Shown here one piece after another: positions 9,001-15,425 of a stretch of 22,273 nt of DNA. The DNA lies in the IMG/VR virus record IMGVR_UViG_3300007516_000174, positions 1 to 22,273 of that record; one strand, given 5' to 3'. The notes below the pieces were generated by a model. The model had not been told where the DNA came from, did not search any database, and was given only the letters and a program-made list of their open reading frames with translations. Numbering within the stretch: the first letter of the stretch is position 1; each line of letters opens with the position of its first letter. Both the position numbers and the translations under genes were made by a program. The DNA comes from a virus.

Positions 9001-11876
9001 TACCCCAATGTTAACTGAACACCATTAAGATAAACGTAGACTGCTCTATTACTCAATTCTGTTACGCTGAAGTTTGATTCGATCGCATATTCTACTTCTT
9101 CTTCTGCCTGCACTGTGTACGTTCTTGTTCGAACTGTTTCTCCAAATCCAACCATGTCGTCATAATAGAAAGGAAAACTCTTATCTTTATTAATATTCAT
9201 TAATTTAAGAATTTCGTCCACTCTGTTTGGAACAGTGCCTTCTTGTGTTGTCCCTCCAGATTGAAGTAAAAATGTTTCTTTAAATCTTTGATATTCGTTT
9301 GAAGAATGTTCTAGAGCTTTAATTGCATTAGCATTAGTGTCTATCAACAAGAACATAGCTTGAGGCAATGTCGATCCGTGTTGAATTATTGTTCCACCTT
9401 TAGTTTTTATATCTCCTAAATCTCGTAGATTACTACTACCTGGGGTTTTTCCTAATATTTTGTTGTTCTTCTCATTAATATTAACTATATGATTTAAAAT
9501 TTGTCCATATGTAAAATCGCCCAATTGACTATTAAAAGGATTAACTTCTAAATTTTCGGGTACTTCATACCATCCTATATCTGCTACTTTGATTGCAGAA
9601 CTGTAAGCAGTTATTTTGAGTATATCTCCAACTGTTAAATCACTATTAAATCGAACATATTTGTGTGCAATACCGTCTACTAGTGTGTAATCTTCGACCA
9701 AGTTTTGGACTTTATTATTAACTTCTAGCACAACAGACAAATCAGTTAATGACTTACTGTCCTTAAACACATCGATAGGAAATAATCTTGTCTCTTTATC
9801 CGTTACCGTGAACGTTTTTATCGACCGTTGTTGACTTTCTTCAGTACGTTCAGTCCAGGCAAATTTACTAGTATGCCTATCTCTTTGTAAAACTTGATGA
9901 TAGTGCCCGGTGTTAAAATTCTTTTTTGTTATTTGTCCATTTTTTTGATATTCGAAATAATCAGTAGCATAGTCAGATGTAAAAACAATATCTCCTATAT
10001 TTTTAATAGTGTTATATTTAATTTGTAAACCTAACACAGGATCAATCGGTGCTAAATCACTAGTTTTATATTTAAATAGGTTAGCTCCTCCGAATGTAGA
10101 ATTTGTATAAACCGATGTATCATCAAATGCTGTGTGATTTGAATCGAACAGTCTAAACAAAGGTGATTGGTTCACTGCTGTTTTACTCTGTCCTAATACC
10201 CAACTGTTTTGAGATTGTTTGTAGTACCAAGTTTTACCTTGATATGTAGCACCCATTTCTACAGAAACAGAGTCACCCTCTGCGGGTGTGCCATCGAAGT
10301 CTTGAGTTAACTTTAATGAGGTAACTTCTGCGCCAGCCACATTAACAAAATTTACAAGATACACCTTGTTATTGATCAGCGGGTCTGTGTCGGATATTAT
10401 TAATAGCCTCATACCATCTTTCAATGGCACACCATCCACAATGTATCCAGTTTGATTGACTATTCTCGAAAAAACATCTGTGGTAACAGTATCTACTAGT
10501 GTAACAGGTTTTTTGGCCGTAATACCATGATTGTATAAACTCAATCCAGCATCAAATTCTATAATTGGTCTTTTGGCTCTATCTGTTTCTAATAGGTTAG
10601 GAGTATATCCAAGTTCTTCCGCTGTGGTTTCTATAGTTGCTCTGTGGACCCATCTGTTGTAAGCACTCCAAGCATTTCCATCGATACTATCCCTTTTGAT
10701 TGTGATATAATCTTTTTCAACTGGTCTATAGAAACTAACTGAATATGGTCTGTCTGCATATGGTACAGCATCATAGGGTTCTGTAACCTGTTCAGCATAT
10801 GATCCAGATACAACTAAATTAGCCGTGTCTGTTAGTGTGATACTAGTACCTACCCCTTCTACATAAAATTCTTTATTAGCGTACTGTGTATTGACAACAT
10901 TGCTATCAAATCGTACTTTCATTCCATTTGATAATTTTGTACCTGATGACAGTGTATAATTGTTAGTTCCTACTATTTCGTTTACAGTGTTGATATTGTT
11001 TGTGTCAGTAATTGTTCTAATAGTAAATGTACCTTGCATCGCGGCGTGTGAACTACACTGATAATACAGTACATGTGGTGCATTTGTAGGTACTGTGAAT
11101 GTTAGTACATCTTGTTCAACACCATTGCCCGATACACCTGTGGAATATAAAATTGAAGTACTGTCGTCTGAGGCTATTCCAGTTGTAAATGGTTCTGTCA
11201 TTATTGTAAAAGGATGACCTAGTGTATCAATAATAAATTTATATGTGTTGCCCCTGTATAAAGTTATTTTTGGATTGTCAATACTAGGATATGTGCTAAA
11301 ATTATAAGCACGTTGAGCAGAATGAGAAACAGCAATTTCAGAAACCACATTTGGTCCACTGTTAGTAATTAGAATAGGGTTTAATCCTTCTGATATCCAA
11401 TAATACTCTCGATAGTTAACTAATTTGTCAAAATCAATTCCAGGAGTCCAAGCGTAAACTTTCTCTTTGTTAAGTCTATCGTGATTGTCAACATTTCCTC
11501 CAAGGAATTTAATCTGATTGATGTAATCATCGTACGTTGCAGTAAATTGTATTTGGTCTTCTGGATTTATCGAAGATGTATCTTTTTTTGTATAGGTTAC
11601 TGTGGGCTCTAACTGATAATCGTTTCTGTTTTTTGAATTGGACGTAAGATAATAATCTGTTGATACAGCGGAGTGGGCATCTTTTCTCCCCACGTACCCA
11701 TCTAATCGTTCCAGTTTACCTGGCTGGATTAATTGATCCAGTGTGCTACTTAGAAATCGTTCATTAGTATCTGTTCTATAGAATGCCGGTAGATGAGCAA
11801 TGGATCTTTTATAAGTTATTCCATTTTGTACTACAACTACTTCGTTGTTTTGACTGTCTATAGGTATATCTGACAT
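1..11876 (-). CDS. Giant baseplate/tail structural protein, C-terminus beyond window
   Basis: Not a protein I can name. The frame was followed codon by codon from ATG 11876 to base 1 without a stop: 3,958 codons, 3' end missing. The start lies 2 bp after the gp6 stop, behind AGGA at 11885-11888. The N-terminus (FYRTDTNERFLSSTLDQLI, then ERLDGYVGRKDA) resembles large virion proteins of marine T4-like phages. Modules seen: cupredoxin-like at about 201-286, CBM5/12-like motif at W1666, seven FG-GAP repeats at about 2080-2560, a conserved-looking tail region at about 2560-3210 (it includes EVKPFHTKVREY), GSGY-type motifs at G3227 and G3353, a second CBM-like motif at W3410, and GDGST repeats from 3527. 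By position it replaces T4 gp7, the largest wedge protein (about 1,030 residues), but gp7 homology is inference. Likely role: peripheral baseplate scaffold carrying receptor- or glycan-binding modules. The coding call is near certain; the role is moderate. Confidence 0.93.
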   Translation of the reverse strand, partial: MSDIPIDSQNNEVVVVQNGITYKRSIAHLPAFYRTDTNERFLSSTLDQLIQPGKLERLDGYVGRKDAHSAVSTDYYLTSNSKNRNDYQLEPTVTYTKKDTSSINPEDQIQFTATYDDYINQIKFLGGNVDNHDRLNKEKVYAWTPGIDFDKLVNYREYYWISEGLNPILITNSGPNVVSEIAVSHSAQRAYNFSTYPSIDNPKITLYRGNTYKFIIDTLGHPFTIMTEPFTTGIASDDSTSILYSTGVSGNGVEQDVLTFTVPTNAPHVLYYQCSSHAAMQGTFTIRTITDTNNINTVNEIVGTNNYTLSSGTKLSNGMKVRFDSNVVNTQYANKEFYVEGVGTSITLTDTANLVVSGSYAEQVTEPYDAVPYADRPYSVSFYRPVEKDYITIKRDSIDGNAWSAYNRWVHRATIETTAEELGYTPNLLETDRAKRPIIEFDAGLSLYNHGITAKKPVTLVDTVTTDVFSRIVNQTGYIVDGVPLKDGMRLLIISDTDPLINNKVYLVNFVNVAGAEVTSLKLTQDFDGTPAEGDSVSVEMGATYQGKTWYYKQSQNSWVLGQSKTAVNQSPLFRLFDSNHTAFDDTSVYTNSTFGGANLFKYKTSDLAPIDPVLGLQIKYNTIKNIGDIVFTSDYATDYFEYQKNGQITKKNFNTGHYHQVLQRDRHTSKFAWTERTEESQQRSIKTFTVTDKETRLFPIDVFKDSKSLTDLSVVLEVNNKVQNLVEDYTLVDGIAHKYVRFNSDLTVGDILKITAYSSAIKVADIGWYEVPENLEVNPFNSQLGDFTYGQILNHIVNINEKNNKILGKTPGSSNLRDLGDIKTKGGTIIQHGSTLPQAMFLLIDTNANAIKALEHSSNEYQRFKETFLLQSGGTTQEGTVPNRVDEILKLMNINKDKSFPFYYDDMVGFGETVRTRTYTVQAEEEVEYAIESNFSVTELSNRAVYVYLNGVQLTLGYDYTFSITFDGVTIIALLVEGDIITIKDYAETEGSFVPQTPTKLGLYPKFKPEIIIDNTYRITTNVIVGHDGSQTIAFGDYRDDLLLELEKRIYNNCKTQYDPTLLSIDDVMPGAFRKTEYTRKEINDILSLDFYSWAGANGVNYQENFDYDSSDQFTFNYSSNYSIISNEKLLGYWRGIYKYLYDTDKPHTNPWEMLGYSEKPNHWETTYGPGPYTSGNELLWNDLSVGYDANLKTTILKYKRTGLLNYLPVDDSGNLRSPIDVGIIKQYENLGLQNKWKFGDYASAETAWRRSSHYPFAIMKLLALTKPAKFFGYFVDNSRLGKNLAGNLINIDTGLAPTLASATFYLETSNLTSGYNRTAGYQPFIVNYLIKNGLDPAVYFYDKLKNLNVQLSYKLGGFTDKDNIKVLTDSVSPGSTVGSQFIPEENYKLLFRSSNPIETFEYSGVLVELNSATTNDNSTLEGGYKVVGYNTYRPYFRVFSPVKNNNAYSIEAGNSKAVIYKDWSSKETIVTYGTVFKTVQSVIDFLIGYGKYLEDRGFTFDKFSNELQEVQNWEMSAKEFLYWTRQGWAPGSAITLSPGSSGFVLETTDSIISRFQNLLGQYSILDANGKPIESTYISTKRIGNKFALNVKNTNAGIYNVSMNAIQKEHLIIFDNVTVFSDIIYQLTTGFRRQRLKLVGWKTGDWNGDYYSPGFVFDEAKVNRWTANTDYNIGNTVEYGNYFYVAKMNHNSGPVFDIEKWTKKSNKPAARLIPNFDYKISQFNDFYSLETNNFDATQQQLAQHLIGYQSRSYLDNLFQNDISQYKFYQGFIREKGTLNAIQKLVKAKFYGENINLNTYSEWMIKVGEFGNVDSSKTIQIIMSDEEFTNNNNSIEILNDGNSKKEYSRSSIVYRDNLFSKPLEYTAESTFKKYDYTQPGYDRDVVQIYKTAGYARLFDVQHTALNIQDIVNLDVTQINNSDLIWIAKKSNTDWDVQRITYKGVTLTSYEPINDGTQVVFTFNNIHELIVGQYIAIVNSQYTDLNRVYRVDSIPTTTSIVVNGTGLPPVNSNLLADESTVITYGNLYTFVSVRMSALNKTTSILTYDQYKVANEVTNIPGDKIFVDNPGSLWKIYEKTDPYNLIRLGSPDFDYNQEFGHQAVSTEDGRFLIVSAPGNRADASSGVSASSQGVIYFFMRTEIGTAYNLIKSFTMNDSTPGTGRLGESLSISTDENFVIAGAPYAHVASDGSTRVNNSGIIHLYLWSTSVRAYEPFITITAPEVDITEDLNYGWSHVLAEPTIKSTLETPQKYLLVSAPGYNNDTGIVYIYNYNPVGDSTYAAWTQISTISSYEPGEGKRFGHKMSINDNGDIVAISSLSPGDAGKVEIFVRSDTVGSDSSTIPSFTHVQTLKGIASEDSTLNTSFGKTISMSNDGRILVIGAPGVDTGFQDDAGAIYIYKWDTNEDSTQLYTLNQTILAPDTDVNMQFGSTVHINKGATRIVIGAQSYANSRNISFDTGLTSFDLNDTHIVDLNTGSGGVFTATKYNDDFLLDGRLVSTHTSANDNFGKGIFVVNDTVFVGSPGDDTKTSDISTRENDGMVGVYDLKTAGSYSWKVVAQETPLIDNRLIESAFIFNRAEQKIIGYLDYFDPIKGRILGIADREINYKTEWDPAAYDVGTSAVTTQSGQSWGEEHIGEVWWDLSSARWLWYEQSDQEYKIKNWGRLFPGSTIDVYEWSESTLTPSQWFSNADTTQGLTRRISGAPKYFDNTVYSVRQKYNSRLDSFVNYYYYWVKNSVFLPDTGKSVVTRKNTTAFISNIITNPIVSGIRYFTVTDVNKLITFNIKDDLNNGNTVLNVTYRDNIKDGNVHYVWKLLREGDKDDRPNVQIESKWWDSLTGTDIAGNEVPDITVPISQRYGTSIRPRQSWYTNRFDALKEIIDYSNSVLIKYQLASSIRYDNLNASELEPTFVSGEWDEAVDTYADLTYINTRDISGTRNVLVHSDEQVSNNFWAIYQWNGVEWSRIRVQTYKTNAYYETTDWYDASFNSNRIIAKQIQYQYQLELTPVNLNEYVKVLISDTGGWKIFEKISNGFENVASQNGAIKLKSSLYNYGLGNIGYAGTDSFDNNFFDREPHLELRNIMKALRDDLFINELAIEYNNIFFIGIRKVLEQLTYTDWLSKTSFISVSNQLRELDQRKSYRANTENYVEEYINEVKPFHTKVREYRLGYTSTDTEDGIYTDFDLPAVYDRTQIRNVDLDTDANILSTYPHRFWRDHHKKYVNSIDVVYGGSGYTTAPTVTLVGGTTKSVGPFTVLGYSTQGSTSGSYGYFYPLYTAEVDSNVADSQAGGSNTSEVFKFSEFPSITFYMPTTGKNTAKVDRPSNYDVYTTTDVDQATARAVIREGSVVRISLLTTGSNYTATPRVVLTGGGDNGVTPLDTARAYALLKNDLVRDINTTIKFDRVQSTATVLIWTAKTAYAYNDLIRYNDTFYKVISSYVSTTNFDEGLTNLIRLRGDEPYITAAERTLGLYTPTVGMPGNELSHVMTGVDYGGVTVTGLAFNNSQGWDASPWYDLPWDGYGLSRVKVFYGDGSTTNFIFDFAPTSLDVYTVYFTDISGSLASKPLATANVNRTRQISQVIRGDGSTTAFIIVGDANNPAPADTLIELIPFESDGVSIPTDEKTLDSLISGGLFKSALGIASSDIILEGDTFLTPDTSYSPEENLPGSIFDTVDIKVYQTPVSGVPYITIRNYKADGATATYSLRKSTSQVGTTIGTLASIIVSIDGETQRLTDDNTTNYTVNVADQTITFTNTPLINSVISIKTFKISGTNYMISNVLIGDGSTVYFNTDARETYQFDSSLSQIFVTINGVPTTAFTETIESRTINLTFNTPPPADSRIQVSSYNQTPGTKAVTEIRSEQITYDGSTVVYPLTYPAGAIGPYSSFTLLEHNGKILRGPDNTYYTGDGSTAVFSFLGYAGSVEDDSTLSGYRDVLFGETKNINNAPTTLDSWTKDTYNSVWY
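150..1300 (-). repeat. GDGST repeats near the visible end of the giant protein
   Basis: The motif GDGST followed by a short aromatic/aliphatic strand recurs: G3527 (YGDGSTTNFIF), G3579 (RGDGSTTAFII), D3692 (variant ADGATATYSL), G3777 (IGDGSTVYF), D3861 (variant YDGSTVVYPL) and G3902 (TGDGSTAVFSF). Repeats of this kind are familiar from marine phage tail structural proteins, where each starts a small beta-sandwich. Spacing is irregular (about 40-110 residues), so some units may carry longer domains between the motifs. Confidence 0.6.
1545..1649 (-). other. CBM5/12-like aromatic motif, copy 2, in the giant protein
   Basis: From W3410 the protein reads WTAKTAYAYNDLIRYNDTFY. It lines up without gaps with copy 1 at W1666 (WTAxTxY, then Y and FY at the same spacing), so the two are probably duplicates of one module. 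No second tryptophan closes this copy. Confidence 0.35.
4200..5640 (-). repeat. Seven FG-GAP repeats, predicted beta-propeller in the giant protein
   Basis: Seven protein repeats begin with an F/L/Y-G motif followed by a hydrophobic strand and a GAP-like turn. They start at F2097 (FGHQAV...VSAPGN), L2163 (LGESLS...IAGAPY), Y2230 (YGWSHV...LVSAPGY), F2299 (FGHKMS...), F2364 (FGKTIS...VIGAPGVD), F2427 (FGSTVH...VIGAQSY) and F2506 (FGKGIF...VGSPGDD). Spacing is 63-79 residues. Seven such units are the classic integrin-alpha-type propeller. Several turns are rich in D/N/G, as in Ca-binding FG-GAP loops. The limits given are approximate. Confidence 0.75.
6765..6881 (-). other. CBM5/12-like aromatic motif, copy 1, in the giant protein
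   Basis: From W1666 the protein reads WTANTDYNIGNTVEYGNYFY and ends near a second tryptophan (EKWTK). The pattern W...Y..G..V.Y....Y resembles small chitin/cellulose-binding (CBM5/12) modules often found in phage tail-tip proteins. The resemblance is by motif only, and carbohydrate binding is inference. Confidence 0.4.
11019..11276 (-). other. Cupredoxin-like module in the giant protein (residues 201-286)
   Basis: The segment reads as a small beta-sandwich: an opening strand with NPKITLYRGNTYKF, then GHPFTI with H221, and after about 50 residues a closing strand with YYQCSSHAAMQG. C274, H277 and M280 form the C-x2-H-x2-M ligand loop of type-1 copper proteins, and H221 sits where the first histidine ligand lies. 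Similar modules (GHPF ... YYxCxxHxxM) are known to me from marine phage tail proteins and marine bacterial surface proteins. Copper binding is inferred from the ligands, not shown. Confidence 0.62.
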
Positions 11877-11878
11877 GA

Positions 11879-14800
11879 TTAGTATCCTGTTCCACTACTA
11901 CCCGTGCTGGCTCTAGAACCAGAGTTAGAAGCAGTAACAGACGACACAGCGGATGTTGATCTAATGTTAGTTGTTACTCCGGTAGTATTAGATATTACTA
12001 TACCGCTGGCTAACAATTGATTTGCCCCGAGTGCGTCAATAATAGCCACATCGTCTACCGTTGCACCACTAACAAATATTTCATCAGGAGCACTGCTGAT
12101 TTGAAATAGAGACCCAAACACCTGTCCAGATTGATTAGGCACTATCACTACTGTGAGTAGGTTTGGTGCTAATTGGTTGTGTATGTAAGTGGCTAATTCC
12201 GTAAAGTAAAAAGTATCGCCAAAGTCAAAATTATTTAGAGCAAAGAATTCGTTAATTGCTCGAATCGTTCTAGTTTTAATTATTGAATCTGTTGCATTAG
12301 TTGAGCTATTTTTTACAACTTTAAATGTTGCTTGGAATTGTTCATCTGCTTGATTTCCAAATAAAATTTTATATTTTACCGGATGGAATATTATTTGATC
12401 CGATACTGCTTTGATAGACATTAATGAACTGGCATAACTGATACGCATTTGATCCGATGTCGAAGGCAGTGGTTTGGCTTCTATTGATCTGTCACTTAAC
12501 CAAATTCTAAATCGCTGATCATATGATCTTTCTAAAAGATAGATGTCCATTATATTGGTTTGGGCAGGATCGATTCTTGTACTTTCTGTTGCAGTATGTT
12601 TATATAAAAACTCAATAGCACTTCTACCCCGACTAGCAGTATAATCTGTAGTTGTTATTAATGTGATTGTGGATGCATTATATTTTTTAATAACATTTTC
12701 ATTGTTATCATAGAAGTAAAATAATTGACCGGTAAGATAGTCACTAGGTAATGTTATATCTATTTCGTTCTGCGTCACAATAAAGTTGCTGGCCGCATAG
12801 GGTCTGTATCTCTCAATGCTGTTGTATCCGATGTATTTTTCAAAGAATACAGATTTAGTAGCAACGTTAGAATCGGGCTCGACAAAAATATCAAAAATTT
12901 CAGGATTGTCTACCACACCGTCATCATCCTTGTCAAAGAATCCTACTTTAACTTTTCTATTGTCTTGATATCCGTCAATCTCTTGCACAGTATCCACAAT
13001 CTGCCAATCAATAGGATATGCTAGACCTAATCCTGTACTAGGCACAGTGTTGCTTTTTAATAATCGCACAGTGTCTTTAACCACTGTGCCTGAAATATAG
13101 TCATAAGTTCTGTCCGCTTTATTGAAATAGAATTTGTTATCTCCTGCACTTTCAAAAATATAATCCAATGCTCTGTATGTCACTGTGTACACACTACCAT
13201 CACTAGTGAATTTAAACCACCAGCCGGCGTCTAGATTAGCCTGTGTAGTATCTCCTGTATTTGCTAGAGAAAATACAGATGTATCATTTAAATCTGCGGC
13301 AGTAATTACTGTCCATATCGAATTCTCTTCATCATATCTTAGAGCAAATTCTTCATATGCTTCAATTCTGCTAACGATATCTGTTTTTAGTGTTGTACTA
13401 AACATTGTTTTGAGTGGGGGGAACACGGCAGTTAATACAGCATCATTTGGAATTATATCATTTAATGTCACTGGTCCTAATCCGTTTTCGAGATTACCTA
13501 AACCTTGGTTTGCTCCATCTAATACTACTGCACTAATTTTTGACCAGATTCGATCTTGTGCTCCTGTGGTTCCTGCTGTGACTAATTTGCCATTTAAGAA
13601 CTGTCTCGAGTCAGGTGATGTGAATTTAACAAGAGATCCTACCTTAGCATATTTTAAATTATTAACCGCATAGTCTCCTAGTGTTAATGGTCCCAAGCTA
13701 TTAACATATCCTGTATTAGTGTTTGTTCCAGTTGTGGTACTAACCCAAGATGCATTCAATGGTTCTAGATTTTTGGTTCCGTATTTTAGGTAGAAGAACT
13801 GTCTTGAATATGCTTCTATCAGTTTCTTTTCTACCATAGTATTAATTGTATCTGTTATTTGATTTCTATTTGCAAATGTAAAAGTAAATTGAGGTATAGT
13901 TTCTTCCCTGTATAAAATCCCATCATCTGCAAATACTGATACATTACTGTATGCACCAGTTGGATCAATGATTTCCTTTGCTCTAGATATTCCACTAGCT
14001 GATCTGTTTACTGCTCTAACTTTTATAATTTCCTGAGAAACAGATAACGGCATCACATTGTAATCTTCTGCTGTAATCATTCTGTTTTGTGAATAATATA
14101 CCTGAGGTGCTTTAGTTTTAATACTGTTATTAGATTCAGTTTCTGTTGAGTTATAAACTGATTGTTGTAATGAAGCATTAATTGTTAATATCTGTCGAGC
14201 GTTGTTGGCATCAATATATGTCATAGAGAATTGTACACTTTGCATATCAGCCGGCTGGATAGAGAATTTTGCATTATCACTAGTTCTGTAATATACTCTG
14301 AATGACCCTGAAGGAATGTTTGCAAAGTTGCCATCTCCAAACACAAGATCCACAGCATCACCGTTTCTTGTGATTACATTATAGATGTCTCTAACATCTG
14401 CAGATAGAGAATTATAAATCGTATTGTTGCCTGCAAGAGACGGTACTTTGCTCCATAGTTTTTCTAATTGTCCAAAATCATCTAATTTGTATAACCAAAT
14501 ATCATCATTGTTAATGTTAGCAATATTGATATTTTTAGAAAGGTTTGTGGTAGGTTGAGTTATGTCAAAATCGTAATTGCCTATATTACCTTGTTTGAAC
14601 AATAAGAAAAAGCCGGTGTTGGGACTAGTATCTCCTGAGTTATCGTTTCGATAAAGGTAAGACATTGCTCCGCCCGGAACAGGAGAAACTTCGTAGATTG
14701 ATTCTGAGTTTGATATCGATGCTGGCACAATTTCAAATTCTCTGGATATACCGCTAACTGTTTTTGAATATTGATAAACTGGCACACCGATGTTGGCTGT

Positions 14801-15370
14801 ATTAATTGTATAGACCGATGTGTTTATGCCTCCTATTGAGTCCGATGTTAATGGTCTGCTAAACTTCTGTCCTTCAACGTTGGCCGCATTTAATATGTTA
14901 ATGAATTGTTCTCTGTAGTTACTGTTGGTTCCATCATTCCAAATAACAGTGGTGTTTGCTAGGTTTGTTCCAGTACTATCTAAAACTGTTTGTGTAGTGG
15001 ATACCGAAGAAAATTTTAATAATCCTGTAGCAGGTTTATTTCTTTTGACATTATAGTTAATCAGCCTTGCCAATCTTAAAATTGAATCTCTTCTCTCAGC
15101 AGTTTCTAAGAAATTTTCTCGAGCATTTAAATCCACTCTAAAAGAGAGTGATTGTGCCACATAGGCAATAAGATCAATCAGCGCCACATATTCTGAAGAT
15201 TCTACAAAATCATTGAAATCATCTGGATAGTTCTCGCGAAGATATCCTACCATGGTTCTTCTAAGTGTTTCAAAATCGTAGGATTTGAAATCCGCCTGCT
15301 GAAAAGCAGTGTAGATTTTACGCCAATCTTCGGCGACTAATAATCGGTTTTGTCTATCTGTAGTGGCCAT
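11879..15370 (-). CDS. 6: Baseplate wedge protein gp6, enlarged
   Basis: The N-terminal 115 residues (AEDWRKIYTAFQ, then DFVESSEYVALIDLIAYV and ENFLETAERRDSILRLARL) are typical of T4-type gp6, a gpJ-family wedge protein that ties gp25, gp53 and gp7 together and forms the ring around the hub. The C-terminal part (about 990-1125, with GSLFQISSAPDEIF) also fits gp6, and the last roughly 40 residues are a Ser/Thr/Gly-rich tail. Length is 1,163 against about 660 in T4; the extra sequence lies in the middle. Residues 813-824, DKDDDGVVDNPE, match the 12-residue EF-hand calcium loop with D1, D3, D5, G6, D9 and E12 in place. The gene begins 55 bp after the gp25 stop, with only a weak Shine-Dalgarno sequence. 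Confidence 0.93.
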   Translation of the reverse strand: MATTDRQNRLLVAEDWRKIYTAFQQADFKSYDFETLRRTMVGYLRENYPDDFNDFVESSEYVALIDLIAYVAQSLSFRVDLNARENFLETAERRDSILRLARLINYNVKRNKPATGLLKFSSVSTTQTVLDSTGTNLANTTVIWNDGTNSNYREQFINILNAANVEGQKFSRPLTSDSIGGINTSVYTINTANIGVPVYQYSKTVSGISREFEIVPASISNSESIYEVSPVPGGAMSYLYRNDNSGDTSPNTGFFLLFKQGNIGNYDFDITQPTTNLSKNINIANINNDDIWLYKLDDFGQLEKLWSKVPSLAGNNTIYNSLSADVRDIYNVITRNGDAVDLVFGDGNFANIPSGSFRVYYRTSDNAKFSIQPADMQSVQFSMTYIDANNARQILTINASLQQSVYNSTETESNNSIKTKAPQVYYSQNRMITAEDYNVMPLSVSQEIIKVRAVNRSASGISRAKEIIDPTGAYSNVSVFADDGILYREETIPQFTFTFANRNQITDTINTMVEKKLIEAYSRQFFYLKYGTKNLEPLNASWVSTTTGTNTNTGYVNSLGPLTLGDYAVNNLKYAKVGSLVKFTSPDSRQFLNGKLVTAGTTGAQDRIWSKISAVVLDGANQGLGNLENGLGPVTLNDIIPNDAVLTAVFPPLKTMFSTTLKTDIVSRIEAYEEFALRYDEENSIWTVITAADLNDTSVFSLANTGDTTQANLDAGWWFKFTSDGSVYTVTYRALDYIFESAGDNKFYFNKADRTYDYISGTVVKDTVRLLKSNTVPSTGLGLAYPIDWQIVDTVQEIDGYQDNRKVKVGFFDKDDDGVVDNPEIFDIFVEPDSNVATKSVFFEKYIGYNSIERYRPYAASNFIVTQNEIDITLPSDYLTGQLFYFYDNNENVIKKYNASTITLITTTDYTASRGRSAIEFLYKHTATESTRIDPAQTNIMDIYLLERSYDQRFRIWLSDRSIEAKPLPSTSDQMRISYASSLMSIKAVSDQIIFHPVKYKILFGNQADEQFQATFKVVKNSSTNATDSIIKTRTIRAINEFFALNNFDFGDTFYFTELATYIHNQLAPNLLTVVIVPNQSGQVFGSLFQISSAPDEIFVSGATVDDVAIIDALGANQLLASGIVISNTTGVTTNIRSTSAVSSVTASNSGSRASTGSSGTGY
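11885..11888 (-). promoter_or_regulatory. Ribosome binding site of the giant gene
   Basis: AGGA on the - strand, within the last codons of gp6, with 8 nt before ATG 11876. It supports this start and translational coupling to gp6. Confidence 0.6.
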
Positions 15371-15397
15371 CGTTTGTTAATACTCGTTGTGTAAGGG

Positions 15398-15405
15398 TAT
15401 TTATT
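15398..15405 (-). promoter_or_regulatory. Possible late promoter before gp6
   Basis: AATAAATA on the - strand, one mismatch from the T4 late octamer TATAAATA, 27 nt upstream of the gp6 start, in the only gap over 25 bp inside the baseplate gene block. It could give gp6 and the giant gene their own late transcript. The region is AT-rich, so chance is possible. Confidence 0.4.
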
Positions 15406-15425
15406 GGCATTATTATATACGCAGT

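Noticed and set aside
1-11876. Region could have been read as non-coding or as many short genes
   Set aside because: The single - strand frame stays open throughout, and all motif positions found (residues 221 to 3902) fall in the same phase.
13185-13673. 162-codon open frame on the + strand
   Set aside because: Antisense to gp6, which has a continuous frame and a convincing family match. Treated as a shadow.
15412-15417. TATAAT on the - strand before gp6
   Set aside because: No -35 element at 16-18 bp. The late-type octamer next to it is a better candidate.
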